64,000 bases of DNA from Phoebastria nigripes. Taxonomy: Eukaryota > Chordata > Aves > Procellariiformes > Diomedeidae. Location of the stretch: assembly GCA_035582835.1 (NCBI GenBank), contig JAYKAV010001300.1:855650-919649 (forward strand), in the 5' to 3' direction. The translations under genes and the position numbers were made by a program. The notes under the pieces are model-generated. The model saw nothing but the letters and a program-made list of their open reading frames with translations, did no database searches and had not been told where the DNA came from. Shown here piece by piece: positions 51,601-63,654 of the stretch (the stretch's first letter is position 1; each line of letters begins with the position of its first letter).

Positions 51601-54600
51601 GTATTCCTTGTCCCCGCTGTTTCTTGGTTACATACCTCTTTGATACATGCTGGAAGTCAGATTTCAGCAGACAGATGCATCCAGGTCAGAAAAATATTAT
51701 TTGCATTCTCATCTTTCTGCATTTTAAGTCCATTTTAATCCCATTTTTTGCCAGCTAAATTCTGGCCAAATCTGGTTTTCCAATATTTTGTACAAAGCTT
51801 TTTCTTGTGAATTTTCTGATGGAGCAGAGATGAGCAATTTCTAAACCACTAGATGAAGTTCCCTTTGACTGTTACAAGCTGATATGCGTGTTGCAATGGT
51901 CCTGGTAACTGTGCAGACAGTCACCATTTTATCCTCGCCACACACCTGAGAAGTCAGTCAGCATCGTTGCTGTGTTACTTGGGAAGATGAGAGGCAAACT
52001 CCCTGACCCAGCATATCATCCCTGGCTTTGTCCATAGGCAGGAGTCTGCCTCTCTCTCTGAATCAATAAAATGAACAGAACAGCTACGTTTCCACCTAAC
52101 AGACTGTGGTGGGACACTCAGTAAAAACCGGGTGATACTGCAGTAGTGGAGACCACATGGGTCCTTTAAGGAAGAGAAGCGTCTCTGTGGGTCTGCAGTG
52201 GAAAGTATTTGCCAAAGAGAATCAGGATGACTCCTCTTTCTCCATCCTTGCCTCAGGATATGTCCAAATACAGCAGATACAGCCCATTCTTGTGATTTAC
52301 ATGGATGCAACACTATGCTTCTAACGTATTGTTCTTCCCCTGGTTTTCATGTGTTGCGTCAACTAGCCTTTCCAAATAGGTCTTAAGAAAGAATAATTTA
52401 ATGGGATTTTCTGCAAACAGGTATTGAAAAGAAAAGAGGAGTTTGCCAAAAATATGTTCCTCCCTTCATTTGGATGTAAATCAAATCCCTTGATTTTCTT
52501 TTTATACACTTTTATTCCAATAGAGGTCAGCTCTGCATGCTCTGGGGAAGGGTAAAGCAGTTCAAAGTGTGGGCGCCTGCACACCTAGCAACACAAAGTG
52601 CTGGTTTCTTCCTACACTCCCCTCACAGCTACTAACCAAAGCCCATTTCAGGCCCTCTTCTTAAATGGAGAAAAAAGGTGCTTTGAACCAGGTCATCTAT
52701 ACCTTCAAGACTGCCGTAATAAGCTGCTTAGAGAGCCATTCTTGCTGCTGTTGTGTGGCTCTAAGCCTGTTTGAGAACAGCCTGCAATGTGCAGGAGGAG
52801 CAGGAGAGCCAGAGAGCATGGTCCTTCTTGAGGTTAAAACTGTGGCAAAATGGGAAACCTCCGAAGAGCAAGAAGTTGTGTCTAGAATATGCTTTCTAAT
52901 TACTGAACTATTAGGGAAAGAGAAATGCTGCTGTCCTGTTGCAACTCTCTTCCTTTACAGCTATATTGAAACTGTTAAAAAATGAAGGTCTCTGTGCTCA
53001 ATAATGTTTTGTCAAAGTTTGTTCTGGCAAAACTATTTGGGTGTATTCACAAATAATTTTACTGCTTTAAATTGCATTGTTTCAGTGGATATGTGGTTCA
53101 CCACAACTGTTATTTCCCCAGCTCCATCAGTTACAGTTGTTTTTCAACGTTCGCTCTTCAGAACACAAGAAAAGAAACATTTTGATGCTGAAGGCAGAAT
53201 GCGTTTTCAAAACTATGTAGTTGTACTCTTTGGTTTAGTGACCCTCAGTTAACGTTTTTATTTTCCAGTTTTTAAATGTCAATGTGCATTTCACATTTTG
53301 CACCTAAACAAAATTCTTTTACCTAGTCACTGGAGTTTGAGGGCTGCTCTTGTGAGTGACAGCTCCTCCCACTCTTCTTTCCTCCCATCCTCTTTGGTTT
53401 CTCAACCTAGCCTTTTCCCTTCCTTATGCCTTCTCCTCTTTTCCCACCAGTAACCAAGGAGGAAACTGTGTTTAAATATTCAGAAGTACTGTTCATGGCA
53501 GAATGTTGTACTATATAGCCCTGAAAAGGTGCAAGACGCATTTATCCTCTTTTCTTTTTAAATACTAAGTTATTGCTACATTCAGAATTTTTGCTAGTTG
53601 TCATTAATGATTGACATGCTTTAGAGACCTTTGAAGTTAGAAATTAATGCTTTTCTGAAATTAAATGTCATGCTTTAGACAGAAATCTTTCATGTAACCA
53701 GTGGTGTGCACCATTGAGACAGCAGCTGCTTATGAAGGATAATGTCAAAAACCCCAAAGAATCTAGCTGTAAATCTAACGTCTGGTTTTCCTCATTCATA
53801 TTTTTCACACTTTTCTGGTACCTTTTTCAAATTTAGCTTCTTAATATTAAAAAACAAGTGAAGTTTCAGTCCAGCTATGCACCCCTTTTCTTTCTTCTAT
53901 TAGACAGATTTAGTAGTTTGAAATGACTGAAATGACTAAATGTGGTCTGCTTATTTCTTACATGTAGCTATATATAACAAGAGATGAGTACCATTAGCCT
54001 AACAAACTGCCAGGAGAGCCAATATTTTCAGTACAAGATCAAGGATGGGGCTAATGAGCAGCAGACTTGACTTGTTACCTGAGAATTGAGAGAAGACACA
54101 TGAACGCACTAGAAAGAGGTAGTTAAGGCATACCATCATGGTGAACTTGCACTCCAAGTGTGGTTGCGTTGGCCCAGCTGCAGCCTTTTGGAGCGTCAGC
54201 TGAATGTTAATGAAAGCAAGTAAAGCTGTTTTCCATTGTAGCGCATTTCTCCTGATGGCGTTATCTGTTATAGGTCAAGCAGCTATAGATGACAGCTTAA
54301 TAGGTCATCTTAAAAACAAGATATACACCCAGAGCTGTTGCCGCTGATTAGAGATCACATAACTAAGAGAAGATGACACACTTGGCTTTTAGATGGCTAC
54401 AGTGGATTGAGAATTCCAGAATATCAAATTGTGTCACGATACCATATATACACAGCTCAGACTGTTGTTCACCAGAGACCGTGCAACCGCTTCACCGAAG
54501 AGTCAGTCATTTTCTAGAAAACTCTCAGCATTGGGAAAGTTCCCATTCTTTGCTGTTACTTGGGGCTCTGGATAGCCCACCACTTACAGGTACTTACTGC

Positions 54601-55019
54601 CAGTACAGACAGTCATGAGCAGGCTCCACACTTAAGCCCTCTTTACTTGTCTTTCCTTAGTATCTGTATCCAAATATAGGTCTTTTCTAGGTCAAATTTG
54701 TCTTTACAGATAGTTCAAAGCACCACTGACTTTTGTGCCAAAAACGAATGGAGGCATCCTAGGCTGCTTGCCTTGCTGCTTCATTTTGTCTTCTGTCTGG
54801 TGGTAACTGGCTTGCCCTAGATTGAAGAGAGCCTTGCCTGCTTTCCCCAAGGAGAAAATTTAGTGTCACTAGGCCATTGTCAAAAATCTGAAATGCAAAC
54901 AAAAAACTTAAGCCTGAACCAAGCATGTCTCAAACAAGCAAAAGAGATGTCTGTACTGCTGAGAGATCCCTGCTCCCTAGTCCAAGTGGCACAGTGTGGC
55001 TGGTGCTCACAACATTCAT
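48601..55019. other. Non-coding sequence, no gene recognised
   Basis: AT-rich with GC-richer patches near 49.3-49.9 kb. Frames up to 118 codons (minus 49493-49849) and 112 codons (minus 51975-52313), plus a cysteine-rich 106-codon frame (52665-52985), show no recognised domain. Several single ambiguous bases occur. Nothing further supported. Confidence 0.5.
50021..50043. repeat. Poly-A tract, 23 bases
   Basis: Uninterrupted run of 23 A. No retroposed body is recognised upstream. Confidence 0.9.
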
Positions 55020-55130
55020 GTCAACTCCATTTAGAGCACTGTGAACAGCTGTGCCCACAGTGCATGGCACCTAACACAGGTCCCTGTGGCTGAAAGACAT
55101 TATTACGACTATTACCATTTTATGGTTCAA
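55020..55130 (+). repeat. Possible ancient L2-type repeat 3' end
   Basis: TTTAGAGCACTGTGAACAGC, then CACAGTGCATGGCACCTAAC and CATTATTACGACTATTACC, echo the old repeat pattern 'agcgcctagcacaatgggg...taatacaaataataat'. Weak and diverged. It lies just upstream of the solo LTR. Confidence 0.3.
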
Positions 55131-55222
55131 AATACCTGAATTGATGTGAGGGCTGACCCAGTGGAATGGTAGTTTGATAGCATAATACCAAGGGGGAGGT
55201 AGGTTGCATGTCCTCGGACATG

Positions 55223-55227
55223 ACATG
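55223..55227. repeat. Target-site duplication, left copy (ACATG)
   Basis: ACATG immediately left of the LTR, repeated exactly immediately right of it (55805-55809). This marks the retroviral integration site and shows that both LTR ends are complete. Confidence 0.9.
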
Positions 55228-55353
55228 TGTCGTGGTTTAACCCCAGCCAGCAACTAAGCACCACACAGCCGCTTGCTCACTCCCCCCCGCTGGGATGGGG
55301 GAGAGAATCAGAAGGGTAAAAGTGAGAAAACTCGTGGGCTGAGAGAAAGACAG

Positions 55354-55359
55354 TTTAAT
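55354..55359 (-). promoter_or_regulatory. LTR polyadenylation signal (ATTAAA)
   Basis: TTTAAT on the plus strand reads ATTAAA on the minus strand, about 180 bases downstream of the TATA box inside the LTR and followed by a T/C-rich stretch. Position fits the R region. Activity is inferred, not shown. Confidence 0.6.
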
Positions 55360-55538
55360 AGGTAAAGCAAAAGCCGTGCATGCAAGCAAAGCAAAACAAG
55401 GAATTCCTTCACTACTTCCCATCAGCAGGCAGGTGTTCAGCCATCTCCAGGAAAGCAGGGCTCCATCACGCGTAACGGTGACTTGGGAAGACAAACGCCA
55501 TCACTCCGAACGTCCCCCCTTCCTTCTTCTTCCCCCAG

Positions 55539-55548
55539 CTTTTATATA
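55539..55548 (-). promoter_or_regulatory. LTR core promoter: TATA box with upstream CCAAT
   Basis: CTTTTATATA on the plus strand is TATATAAAAG on the minus strand, a near-ideal TATA box. A CCAAT box (ATTGG at 55582-55586 on the plus strand) sits about 35 bases upstream. Any transcript would start near 55510 and run leftward. Both motifs look undamaged. Confidence 0.75.
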
Positions 55549-55804
55549 CTGAGCATGACATCACATGGTATGGAATACCCCATTGGCCAGTTGGGCTAGC
55601 TGTCCTGACTATGCTCCCTCCCAGCTTCTTGTGCACCTGGCAGAGCTTGGGAAGCTGAAAAGTCCTTGACTAGTAGACTACTTAGCAACAACTAAAAACA
55701 TCAGTGTGTTATCAACATTCTTCTCACACTAAATCCAAAACACAGCACTATACCAACTACTAGGAAAAAAAAAAAACAACTCTATCCCAGCTGAAACCAG
55801 GACA

Positions 55805-55809
55805 ACATG
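55805..55809. repeat. Target-site duplication, right copy (ACATG)
   Basis: Exact partner of the ACATG at 55223-55227. Confidence 0.9.
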
Positions 55810-57109
55810 AGGGCTTGTGAGCCCTTAAGGGCGGAAAGTCTGCTGGGAGTGCACTGGAAAATACTGTGTAGGACAGAAAGCTCCCAATCTGGGTATGGTC
55901 TCAGCTATTGTGCTTATTTGAATTGTTCTCCTCGGCAAATCACCTCCAAATCCACACCTGGCTTTTGTCTTGGAGGAAACTGGTTGGTTTGTTCTATAAC
56001 AGGGTCCAAACAAACTAACATTGATGCAGTTTGGATGATCAGGAGATAGGGACTTAACAGCAAATCAGGGACGTGACAGTGTAGCCATACCCACAGGTCC
56101 TCATTATTAATAGAAAATAGTTGTTTATTCTAGATATAAACATCCTAAAATATTAATTAAAACCCAAAAAACAAACAAACAAAAACCCCAAAACCCACAA
56201 CCACCCAAGGCTTTTGGTCTCGATGAAAAGAAACACACATTTCACCCTATCCAAAACAGCAGGGGCCCTTTTTGCCACTGGCAACTGTCAGTCTTCAGGT
56301 AATTTCATAATAAGACCTGCAGTACAGTCCTTGAGAAGAGTGCGGGTTGGCTCAAAGAAAAAAATTAAAAGCCTTCAGTAAAAAGCAGAATGGGAATGAG
56401 CATAATTTATAACCCTAATGTAAAAATTCTTTGTGCAGAAGAGATGGTAATGACGCCATTATGTTGAGCAAGCTCAAGATAGAAGATTGTTTATGTAGAT
56501 ACAAGCGTTAGAGAGGACAGAACGGAAGTCTTTTCCAAAGAAAGAAATCAACAGCCTTAAATGTGTCTTTTACAGAGACCAGAATGCTATTAGACTTCTA
56601 AAGTTTGACTTCCCTGTTTTCTTGAGCAGGTAATTATATTATTTGCTTGTTTTGTCCGGTACATTTGGATTTTTTCTATGTCATTAAGTAACGTCAATGT
56701 CATTTTTTGCCCCTGGCTGCTCCCTCAGGTCGCCCCTGGCCTTGGTTCATCCCCTCACGGTCGGTGGGTCCCATTACCAGCACTTGGCTCTGCCTGCCTG
56801 CACTTGGCTGTGCCCCCTCGGTGAGGCAGTGCCCGTGCTGGGGTCACCTCGACTCCCAGCACGTCCCCCCTTGCAGAGCAGCCCTGCTCTCTCCGTTCCC
56901 CACATGCCCAGATTCAGGATGTGGATGGCCATGTAGCAGTTTTTCAAAAAGGATCCGCCGGTTACATCATCTGAACATGAATCAGCTCTCTGACATATAT
57001 TGGGATGTACATCTCTGCCCGGTCAGTCATTTCTGCTGTTATATTTGCACTCTTGGTTGTTCCTGCCCAAGAGTATCCTTGATACTTGTTCTATTGAGCT
57101 ACATTTCTT
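55810..57109. other. Non-coding sequence, no gene recognised
   Basis: AT-rich, with an A/C-rich patch near 56160-56210 and a GC-rich patch at 56690-56930 where GCACTTGGCT occurs twice. The patch carries two overlapping plus-strand frames (79 and 134 codons) without domains. Confidence 0.55.
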
Positions 57110-57360
57110 AAAACAACTTTAAATTCTCACTCAGTTGTTCAACCCGTTTGCATTCCTCCTCAACCTTGTATCACCTGCACACTTNCCAAGGGTACAAGTT
57201 ATTCCCTCAGCTGAACTGTTAATGAATAATTAAATACTAATTATTATTAAACTATTAATTAAAACATTACATGATACCCAGGAGAGTCTCCTGGACAATC
57301 ACAAGTGGTGCAAGCCTTACAACTTGACAGTAGTTGTTATAATGAGTTATTAAGACCTAT
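57110..57360 (-). mobile_element. Possible ancient CR1 fossil, minus strand
   Basis: CTTGTATCACCTGCACACTT, a TTAATGAAT...TTAAA segment and GATACCCAGGAGAGTC resemble, in order, the antisense of a CR1 RT region (around FADDTK and FINDI, then 'ggtcccag'). Much weaker than the 40.4 kb fossil, with AT-rich expansion between. Could be coincidence; an alignment would settle it. Confidence 0.35.
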
Positions 57361-60300
57361 TTTCTGAGTAAAGTTTTCCAGACCGCCTAGTATTTTCACC
57401 CAAGCCACGTTTATTGCTTTGTGTCTGTGGCAATGTTAGAAGCTTGTCCTGTAGTCACCAGGATTTATTATAACACCAGTTGGAGGAAAATACTGTGATA
57501 ACTGACTGGGCTGCCTCTGTAAACAATACAGATGTGGTCCAAATTTCCCTACATCCTCCAGTGGTTGAGATACCAATAAACCACGGCCTGAAATCTCTCC
57601 CAAAGATCATCCTTTGATAATAGACCTCTCTGTTTCANTTGTCTCTCGGTTTCAGAGCACCTCCTTCTCATCAGTGACTCAGTGAACCGCAGTCATTGCA
57701 GTGAGTTAGGAAACTTTTACTCCGTGGGCTCTATCACCGCCTACTACCGTGGTTTGTCCATGCCATGCTGATCTTTTATAATCTAGCACAAAGCTAAGGA
57801 AAAGAGAATGAGTACTGATCGCTACTTTTTTTCCATATGGAACTTCACAGATAATCTTACGCTTAGTACAAATAAACTGTTAAATAAATAGATTTAATGC
57901 TGTCAAATCAACAGCATTTATGCTAGGTAAAAAGACAGGAATATGTTCCTTTTCTCCCAGAGGAAGGATCACTCTTCTTCAGCAAAAGATCCAATTACGG
58001 CCCAAATCTATGCATCTAGAGACTAACAGATGTAGTTATGATACAAAGAAATCATCTGCACTTACAACTGGAAAATGCTTGTTTTTCATATATTGCAGCA
58101 GCCCTACAATAAGTGTTATGCACACTGGCTTCTGGACTTGGGGAAAAACAACAGCCACAGTGATTATTGCTGCCCACGCAGAAAGTTTTTCAGTCAGGGC
58201 AGTGTCAGTTCTTTCACGTAGCAATCAGTAGCAATCCAGGAATTCAAAAGACCAGGAAACTCAGACAGCTGCGGATGAGGATAGCGTGGTCTGCCTGAAA
58301 CCTAGCTGCTGTGAGGTAAGAAAGATGGTGAGACTGGGAGGCAGAGGGAGGAGAGAAGATGCAATGTGATGCTGAAGTCGCTATGCTGCTGACCTTAAGA
58401 GTGATTCACTGAGCACCGTGTCCTCTGTCAGAGGTAGGAAGCAATAAGCAGAGAACATTTGGCATTCCCATCCATGAAAAGACCCAAGCCAACTTTTCTG
58501 CTCTCCTCATTCAGCTGCTGTAGGAACCAACTACAGACAGATCTAGGAAGGAAGTGTTACTATGGGGAAGAGGAATGAAACTTGATTAAAATAAACTTTT
58601 ATTCCCACTACTGTGAAAAAGGGGGAAGAGGAATCTGACTGTTGTCTGTTTGCCCATAACTGCTATTGCAGACATGACTACACAGTTACAGGTATAGTAA
58701 TTAAACGCTCAGAAATTCTATTTTGAAGGTCAAAAGTTTCTAAAATTGTCATATTTTTGATTATGACTTATAGCAGCAGAGTTCAGAAGTTCTCCTCAAG
58801 CTAGGAGAAGCTGCCAAATGCAACCACACTTCAATAGGTACAAAGTACCCTTTGGAGGAATTCCTGGTTTTGCGTTATCATAAAACATCCATCAAATTCT
58901 AATCACCTCTCATCACTGCATAAGCAGTAGCTTTTCTGGGTTGGGTAAGCCAGTTCCAGTCCTCACCTACTCTGTCCAAAATTTACATAATGGATCCGAC
59001 CTTTCTGTGACTCTCTTGGTTTTCGTTTCTGCTCTCCTTTCCTCTTTCTCCAGCAGGTCACATTCCCAAAGTTCCTTCATAATTCATTGCAACTTTTTGT
59101 TCATTCATATGGTTTTATATTCGGCCTCCATGAAATTGGTATGTGTATTTGTGTACATACGCATATAAGCACACACACATATTTATATACACAAGTAGGT
59201 AGCTAGATCATCTTAGCCTCTCTTTGCACCTCATAGTGGCAGTCCTGCTAATAACTTATCTATGCAATCCAATGTTCCCCATGGCAGAGAATGCCTTTTT
59301 AACTGTTTAGCACCTAAGGCATAACTGCTGTGTTTGCACGTGGGCCAGCTGACTTGCTGATTCTTTTTTGGATGTTTTTGCCATCAAACCTTTCTATTTT
59401 CCACCATCAACAAAAACCCAGTTCAGTCAAAGCCTGAAAAAGTAACGCTCATTTAACGTAGCGGAGTAATGGTTTCTTACAAAATGCAGTGAATTAGGCC
59501 CAAGATGGTGGCAGACCATTTCTAGGGAAAAATAATAAAAAAATTGAATTTAGGTGGCCATTTTTTCACTTTGATAAGATCTATCTTCAATTTGGGGCTG
59601 CTTGCCACTCAAAGCAAAACTTTCAAAATTCAGCTTGCTGTTTGACAAGAAGAAACAATGCTTAAACATATTCAATAAGGCTATTTGCTTGTATGCTGAT
59701 GCAGTTTTTCAAAAGACAATATCACAACTAGTGCTTTATAGAAATCCTCTCATTTTTTGATGAAGCCAGTGATATGGGAGTCCTTAGATCGGGCTTTTTG
59801 TGGTGCTGAACTGCTGATGCTTCATGGTAGAACAAGCCATGTTTGCTATTTAAAACTAGCTATCCAGCCTTTAATCTCAGGTTCTCTGCCTCTCTCCTGC
59901 AGGAAACATGCAAATGCATACACAGAGATGCACAGCTGTAAGAGCCAAACTCAAAAGAGTTTCATAACTCTTCCATTTCCAAGTAAGCCTCCCAAATTAT
60001 GATGTGATACACTCCTACTATAGGCAAGGGGAACTCAAAAGTATTTAGTCAATTCTTAGGATGTCTAGGTCTGCACAGTTTACTGTACTCCCATGTGCTT
60101 TTCTTCCTCCAGGAACTGCCAGAGAACTGAGGACATGAAGAGAGAGTGAACGAAACGACCACCAATTCCCTTCTCTCGCTCCATCACTAATTTGTAAGAT
60201 GAACCATCCTGAAAGTAACACTTGAAATTAAATACACATTCCCAACACTTTCTGAAGTGTGCCCTGGTCTGAATTAAATGTGAAGACTGTATACTGAAGG

Positions 60301-63300
60301 GCTTGCTCGTCTGCCAGGTGCAGCTGCCTTCTGCAACTTTCCCGCCATGGACATGAAATGTCAAATGAAAAAATACTTTGTTTTGTTCTTGCATCAAAAC
60401 TTCTCCAACTTTATTACAATTGGAAACGTAATGTAGTAGTAGAGGGCAACATTATGTCTGATATATATATATATAATTAGTTTGCAAAAAAATATAACCA
60501 GCGAACACATTTCTGATTGATAGAATCACTTCTTCACACCACAGTTGCAGAATAATGGATCACATTGACTGATCCTTCTTGCTAAATGCTATGAAAAAGT
60601 AAATGAGCATTGGTATAAAAATGCCATTACAGCTGAAGCTTGAATTAGAGAGTCTGTAACCTTTGTTTGTGATCATAAATTACAGAGAAACCCTGCAAGC
60701 AAGAATGTAACATTTAAAAAAGAAAAAAAAAAGCATCCAAAGCCAAGGGATACAACCCATCAAATACTGAAAATGCATTATATTGTGTATCTAATGTTAA
60801 TCACTTAAGATCCTATAGTACAAATTGCCTCCAGCACTTTCTAAAGTTATCTCACAGGTTAAATGGACACTCACAGGTGGAGATTAGTCATTTAAAAGAC
60901 AAAGGTATAAAAACAGATTTCAAGTAGTAAAGTTGTCTTCAAGTAAATTTCTCTTTCATTTTGAAGCTATGCATATTTTTCGCCCCGTTTCTGGATGAAG
61001 GGCTAATACTAGGGGCAAGCCACTGAATCTGGCTATATATAAGGCTTTTTCCAATTAATACCTTAAAGAATATTGGGGCAAAAAGATGTTACTCTATCAG
61101 AGCCAATAACTTCAGTTGTAACTTCTAACAGATGGGCATCAGTAAGTTTTAAAAGAAATCTGAATTTTAATCACTTATGTCCTCTTAAACGCTAAAATAG
61201 TGGTATGCCATCCTCAGATGTGGAATTGGCACAAAATGCCCTGGGCACCTGAGAGATGTCATCTGCAGCGTGAGCCCTTTTTGCCTGTAACCCCAGCTCA
61301 AGATGAATCTTAGTATTGAAAAGTCAGATTCCGCAAGCAGTGAGTGCCTCCTGCCTGAATGTATTCTGCTAGCCCTTTCATTTGCTGCCTGGATGAAAAA
61401 ACAGGTAATTTGGAGCTCACAGGGGGGAAGGAAGGAAGGAAGGAGGAGGAATTCTGCAAGGAAATAAGCAAGGAAACTTTCACTGAAGGCAATGAGAGCT
61501 GTAGAGTCCAAAACTTCTGGGAAAAATAAAAAACAACAGAGGCTTGATTAATCTCTGCTTAAGAAAGCAGAATTTCTGACTTACCTAAAAGCCTATTGTA
61601 GTTATTGTATTAAAATGTCACAATGGCTTGGAGTTGATTACCTTTTCTTCCTCCTTTGACGCTCCAAGCGCTTCAGTTTCCACAATCAAATTGAAGAAAC
61701 TTTCCGATATTTATGACAGGCTTGGCAGAAATCACACCAGAGAAAGAAGGCACTATCACGCCTGTGAATGGTAATTGTGAAGAGGCAGAGGTACCAAAAG
61801 TAGTGTGCTTACAGTACCTTAAAACAACCTGATGCAAAGGTCACTGCTGTACCTTTTGCAGTGGTCAGACAGTAACGTTCCCTGGAGTTACTAATGCTTT
61901 GAGCAGCGCTGCTGACCAGTCACTTAACCACCCATGTCCTATGTGCAGGAGAAACAATACCCCCTACTTCCATATTCCCGTTTAATGCAACACTGCAGAA
62001 AGTTAGCGTGCAGTGTCAGCACACAGCAGTTTGTATGTTTATGAACAAAGATTATTTTTAGCTCCTAAGCAAAATGTTTGTCTCTTGGGTCAACAGATCT
62101 TACTATTTAGCAGACTAGAAATAACCAATGAATGCATATTCTATCCCATTTTCAACACTAACAACGGTGGATGAACATAAGTTTTTGGAATATGAATTCA
62201 AATAGAGATGTAATCACAGCAAGCAGCAGTTTAGAGCAGAAGCATANGCTAGGCGCTTTGAAGGGCACATGGGGTCCTGTCTCTCTTCTTTGACTACTGA
62301 GACCGATCTCCAAGCTAAGGTCCCTAAAATATGTGCCCAAAAGTAAATGTTGTAAATCTCTTCTCCTTTTTCCTTTCCCCGCCATTGTTTGTAGTCCTCT
62401 GTGGCTCAAAAGCTGGAATCACAAGTCCTGTGCTTGGCCACTCTCAGGCTGGTATGCGTGCCTGTGCAGGTATATATGCACACATATGTACAGGTAGGTA
62501 GATCAATACATAAATGACTTCTCAGAAAAGAAAGAAACAAAATCATTTAAGAGCTGCAGAGTCTACACTAAGTTTTTCCTGAGTTAAACTTGGAAGTTTA
62601 GCTCATATTTTACAGCAAAGTTCAGGTCAGTCATTTTTACCAACTATGCAACTGATACTCTCATTTTCTCTTATTTTATGAGAATAAGGCAGTCTTTTCT
62701 CCATGTATACACTGATTAATTTTTTTTTAACTGACCTCTCATTTTTATTTTCCTCACGTAAATGTCTGCTGGGTTAATACTCCNAAGAAGAAGAATAGCT
62801 AAGAGTAAAGAGCATAAATGTCTATGAAATTATAATATCTAACAAAGCAAAAACATATAATCTCCTAAAGTCGGTTTTCATAATGTGCAGAAAACCTGGG
62901 GTTGTCCAGTCTCATAAAGCATCCCTCTAATACAGTGACTGTATAAAATTAATAACCTCTCAAACAAAAGCCTACTGGATTACGAAGCTACACAAATTGT
63001 GCAAACTGTACAAATCGTAGCATGTTTCTATCACTTAAATGGAAACTAAATAACTACAGGGCTGAGAAATACCACTTGATTTGGTTTGGGTGACCTTGTG
63101 TTGGCGGGATCCACAAGTTGAATTAGGATGAAAACAGAAGACAGTTCACTTGTTTACATCATAAACTACAGAGATTCAAAGCCTACTTGGATTTTCAGAT
63201 GTGAATGCCAGCATACAAAACCAGTCAGCATACAGGATTGCATGTGTGTAGCATACACACATCTACGTCGAATTAGATAGCATCGGCAAAAATTAAACTA

Positions 63301-63654
63301 AGGGCAAGCAAACTCAAAGAGATGCTGCCACATGAAATCTCATCTACGTTCAGGTTAATAAAACAAGTAAACATATTTGCAAGGCTGGTATGAACTAGGA
63401 AGGTTTTCATTCATATCCAACTTCAGGATAAAGCAGAAACAGAGTCCTGCTCTGTTTGAAACCCCAACATTTCAAGTTCTCCGGCAGCAGAAGAGAGGCT
63501 AATTAACAAAAACCGAAGGATGACGAAATGAAGCCAGTTAAGCCATAAATATCTGCATATATAAGCACACAGCAAGCAAGATAATGAAAAGTTAGCTAGA
63601 TTTACCGTTTTAATTATCCAAGTGGGTGGTTTGTTTGGGTTTGATTTTTTTTGG
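57361..63654. other. Non-coding sequence, no gene recognised
   Basis: AT-rich DNA with short frames only (108 codons or fewer) and no domain. Small simple repeats occur near 59130-59200 (TG/CA/TA mixed), 60461-60475 (AT), 61428-61444 (GGAA) and 62470-62500. At 63600 the minus strand reads AAACGGTAAAT, a passable splice donor (cut before GTAAAT) just downstream of the CpG island if transcription runs leftward. Confidence 0.5.
60461..60475. repeat. (AT)7 microsatellite
   Basis: Seven AT dinucleotides plus one A. Simple repeat. Confidence 0.9.

Larger units (their letters stand above)
55228..55804 (-). mobile_element. Solo LTR of an avian endogenous retrovirus
   Basis: A complete 577-bp LTR with TG...CA ends on the minus strand, starting TGTCCTGGTTTCAGCTG and ending TTAAACCACGACA. 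It is flanked by a 5-bp target-site duplication. No gag, pol or env lies beside it, so recombination between two LTRs removed the provirus. On the minus strand the order is CCAAT box, TATA box (TATATAAAAG), transcribed part with CACGCGTAACG-type sequence, then an ATTAAA-type polyadenylation signal, which fits U3-R-U5. I recognise this as a family abundant in bird genomes (TguLTR5-like in zebra finch nomenclature). The 5-bp duplication fits ERVL-type integration, but class assignment needs a library search. A 12-base poly-A run (55765-55776) is the only obvious expansion. Confidence 0.9.

Noticed and set aside
55237..55494. 85-codon minus-strand frame inside the LTR
   Set aside because: Falls in the R/U5 part of a solo LTR; retroviral genes are not encoded there in this structure.
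56690..57111. 134- and 79-codon overlapping plus-strand frames
   Set aside because: Pro/Cys/Leu-rich translations in two frames of the same GC-rich patch; typical of composition, no domain.
59500..59530. CAAGATGGTGGC as a YY1 promoter motif
   Set aside because: Single imperfect match in AT-rich DNA without a CpG island or other promoter features.
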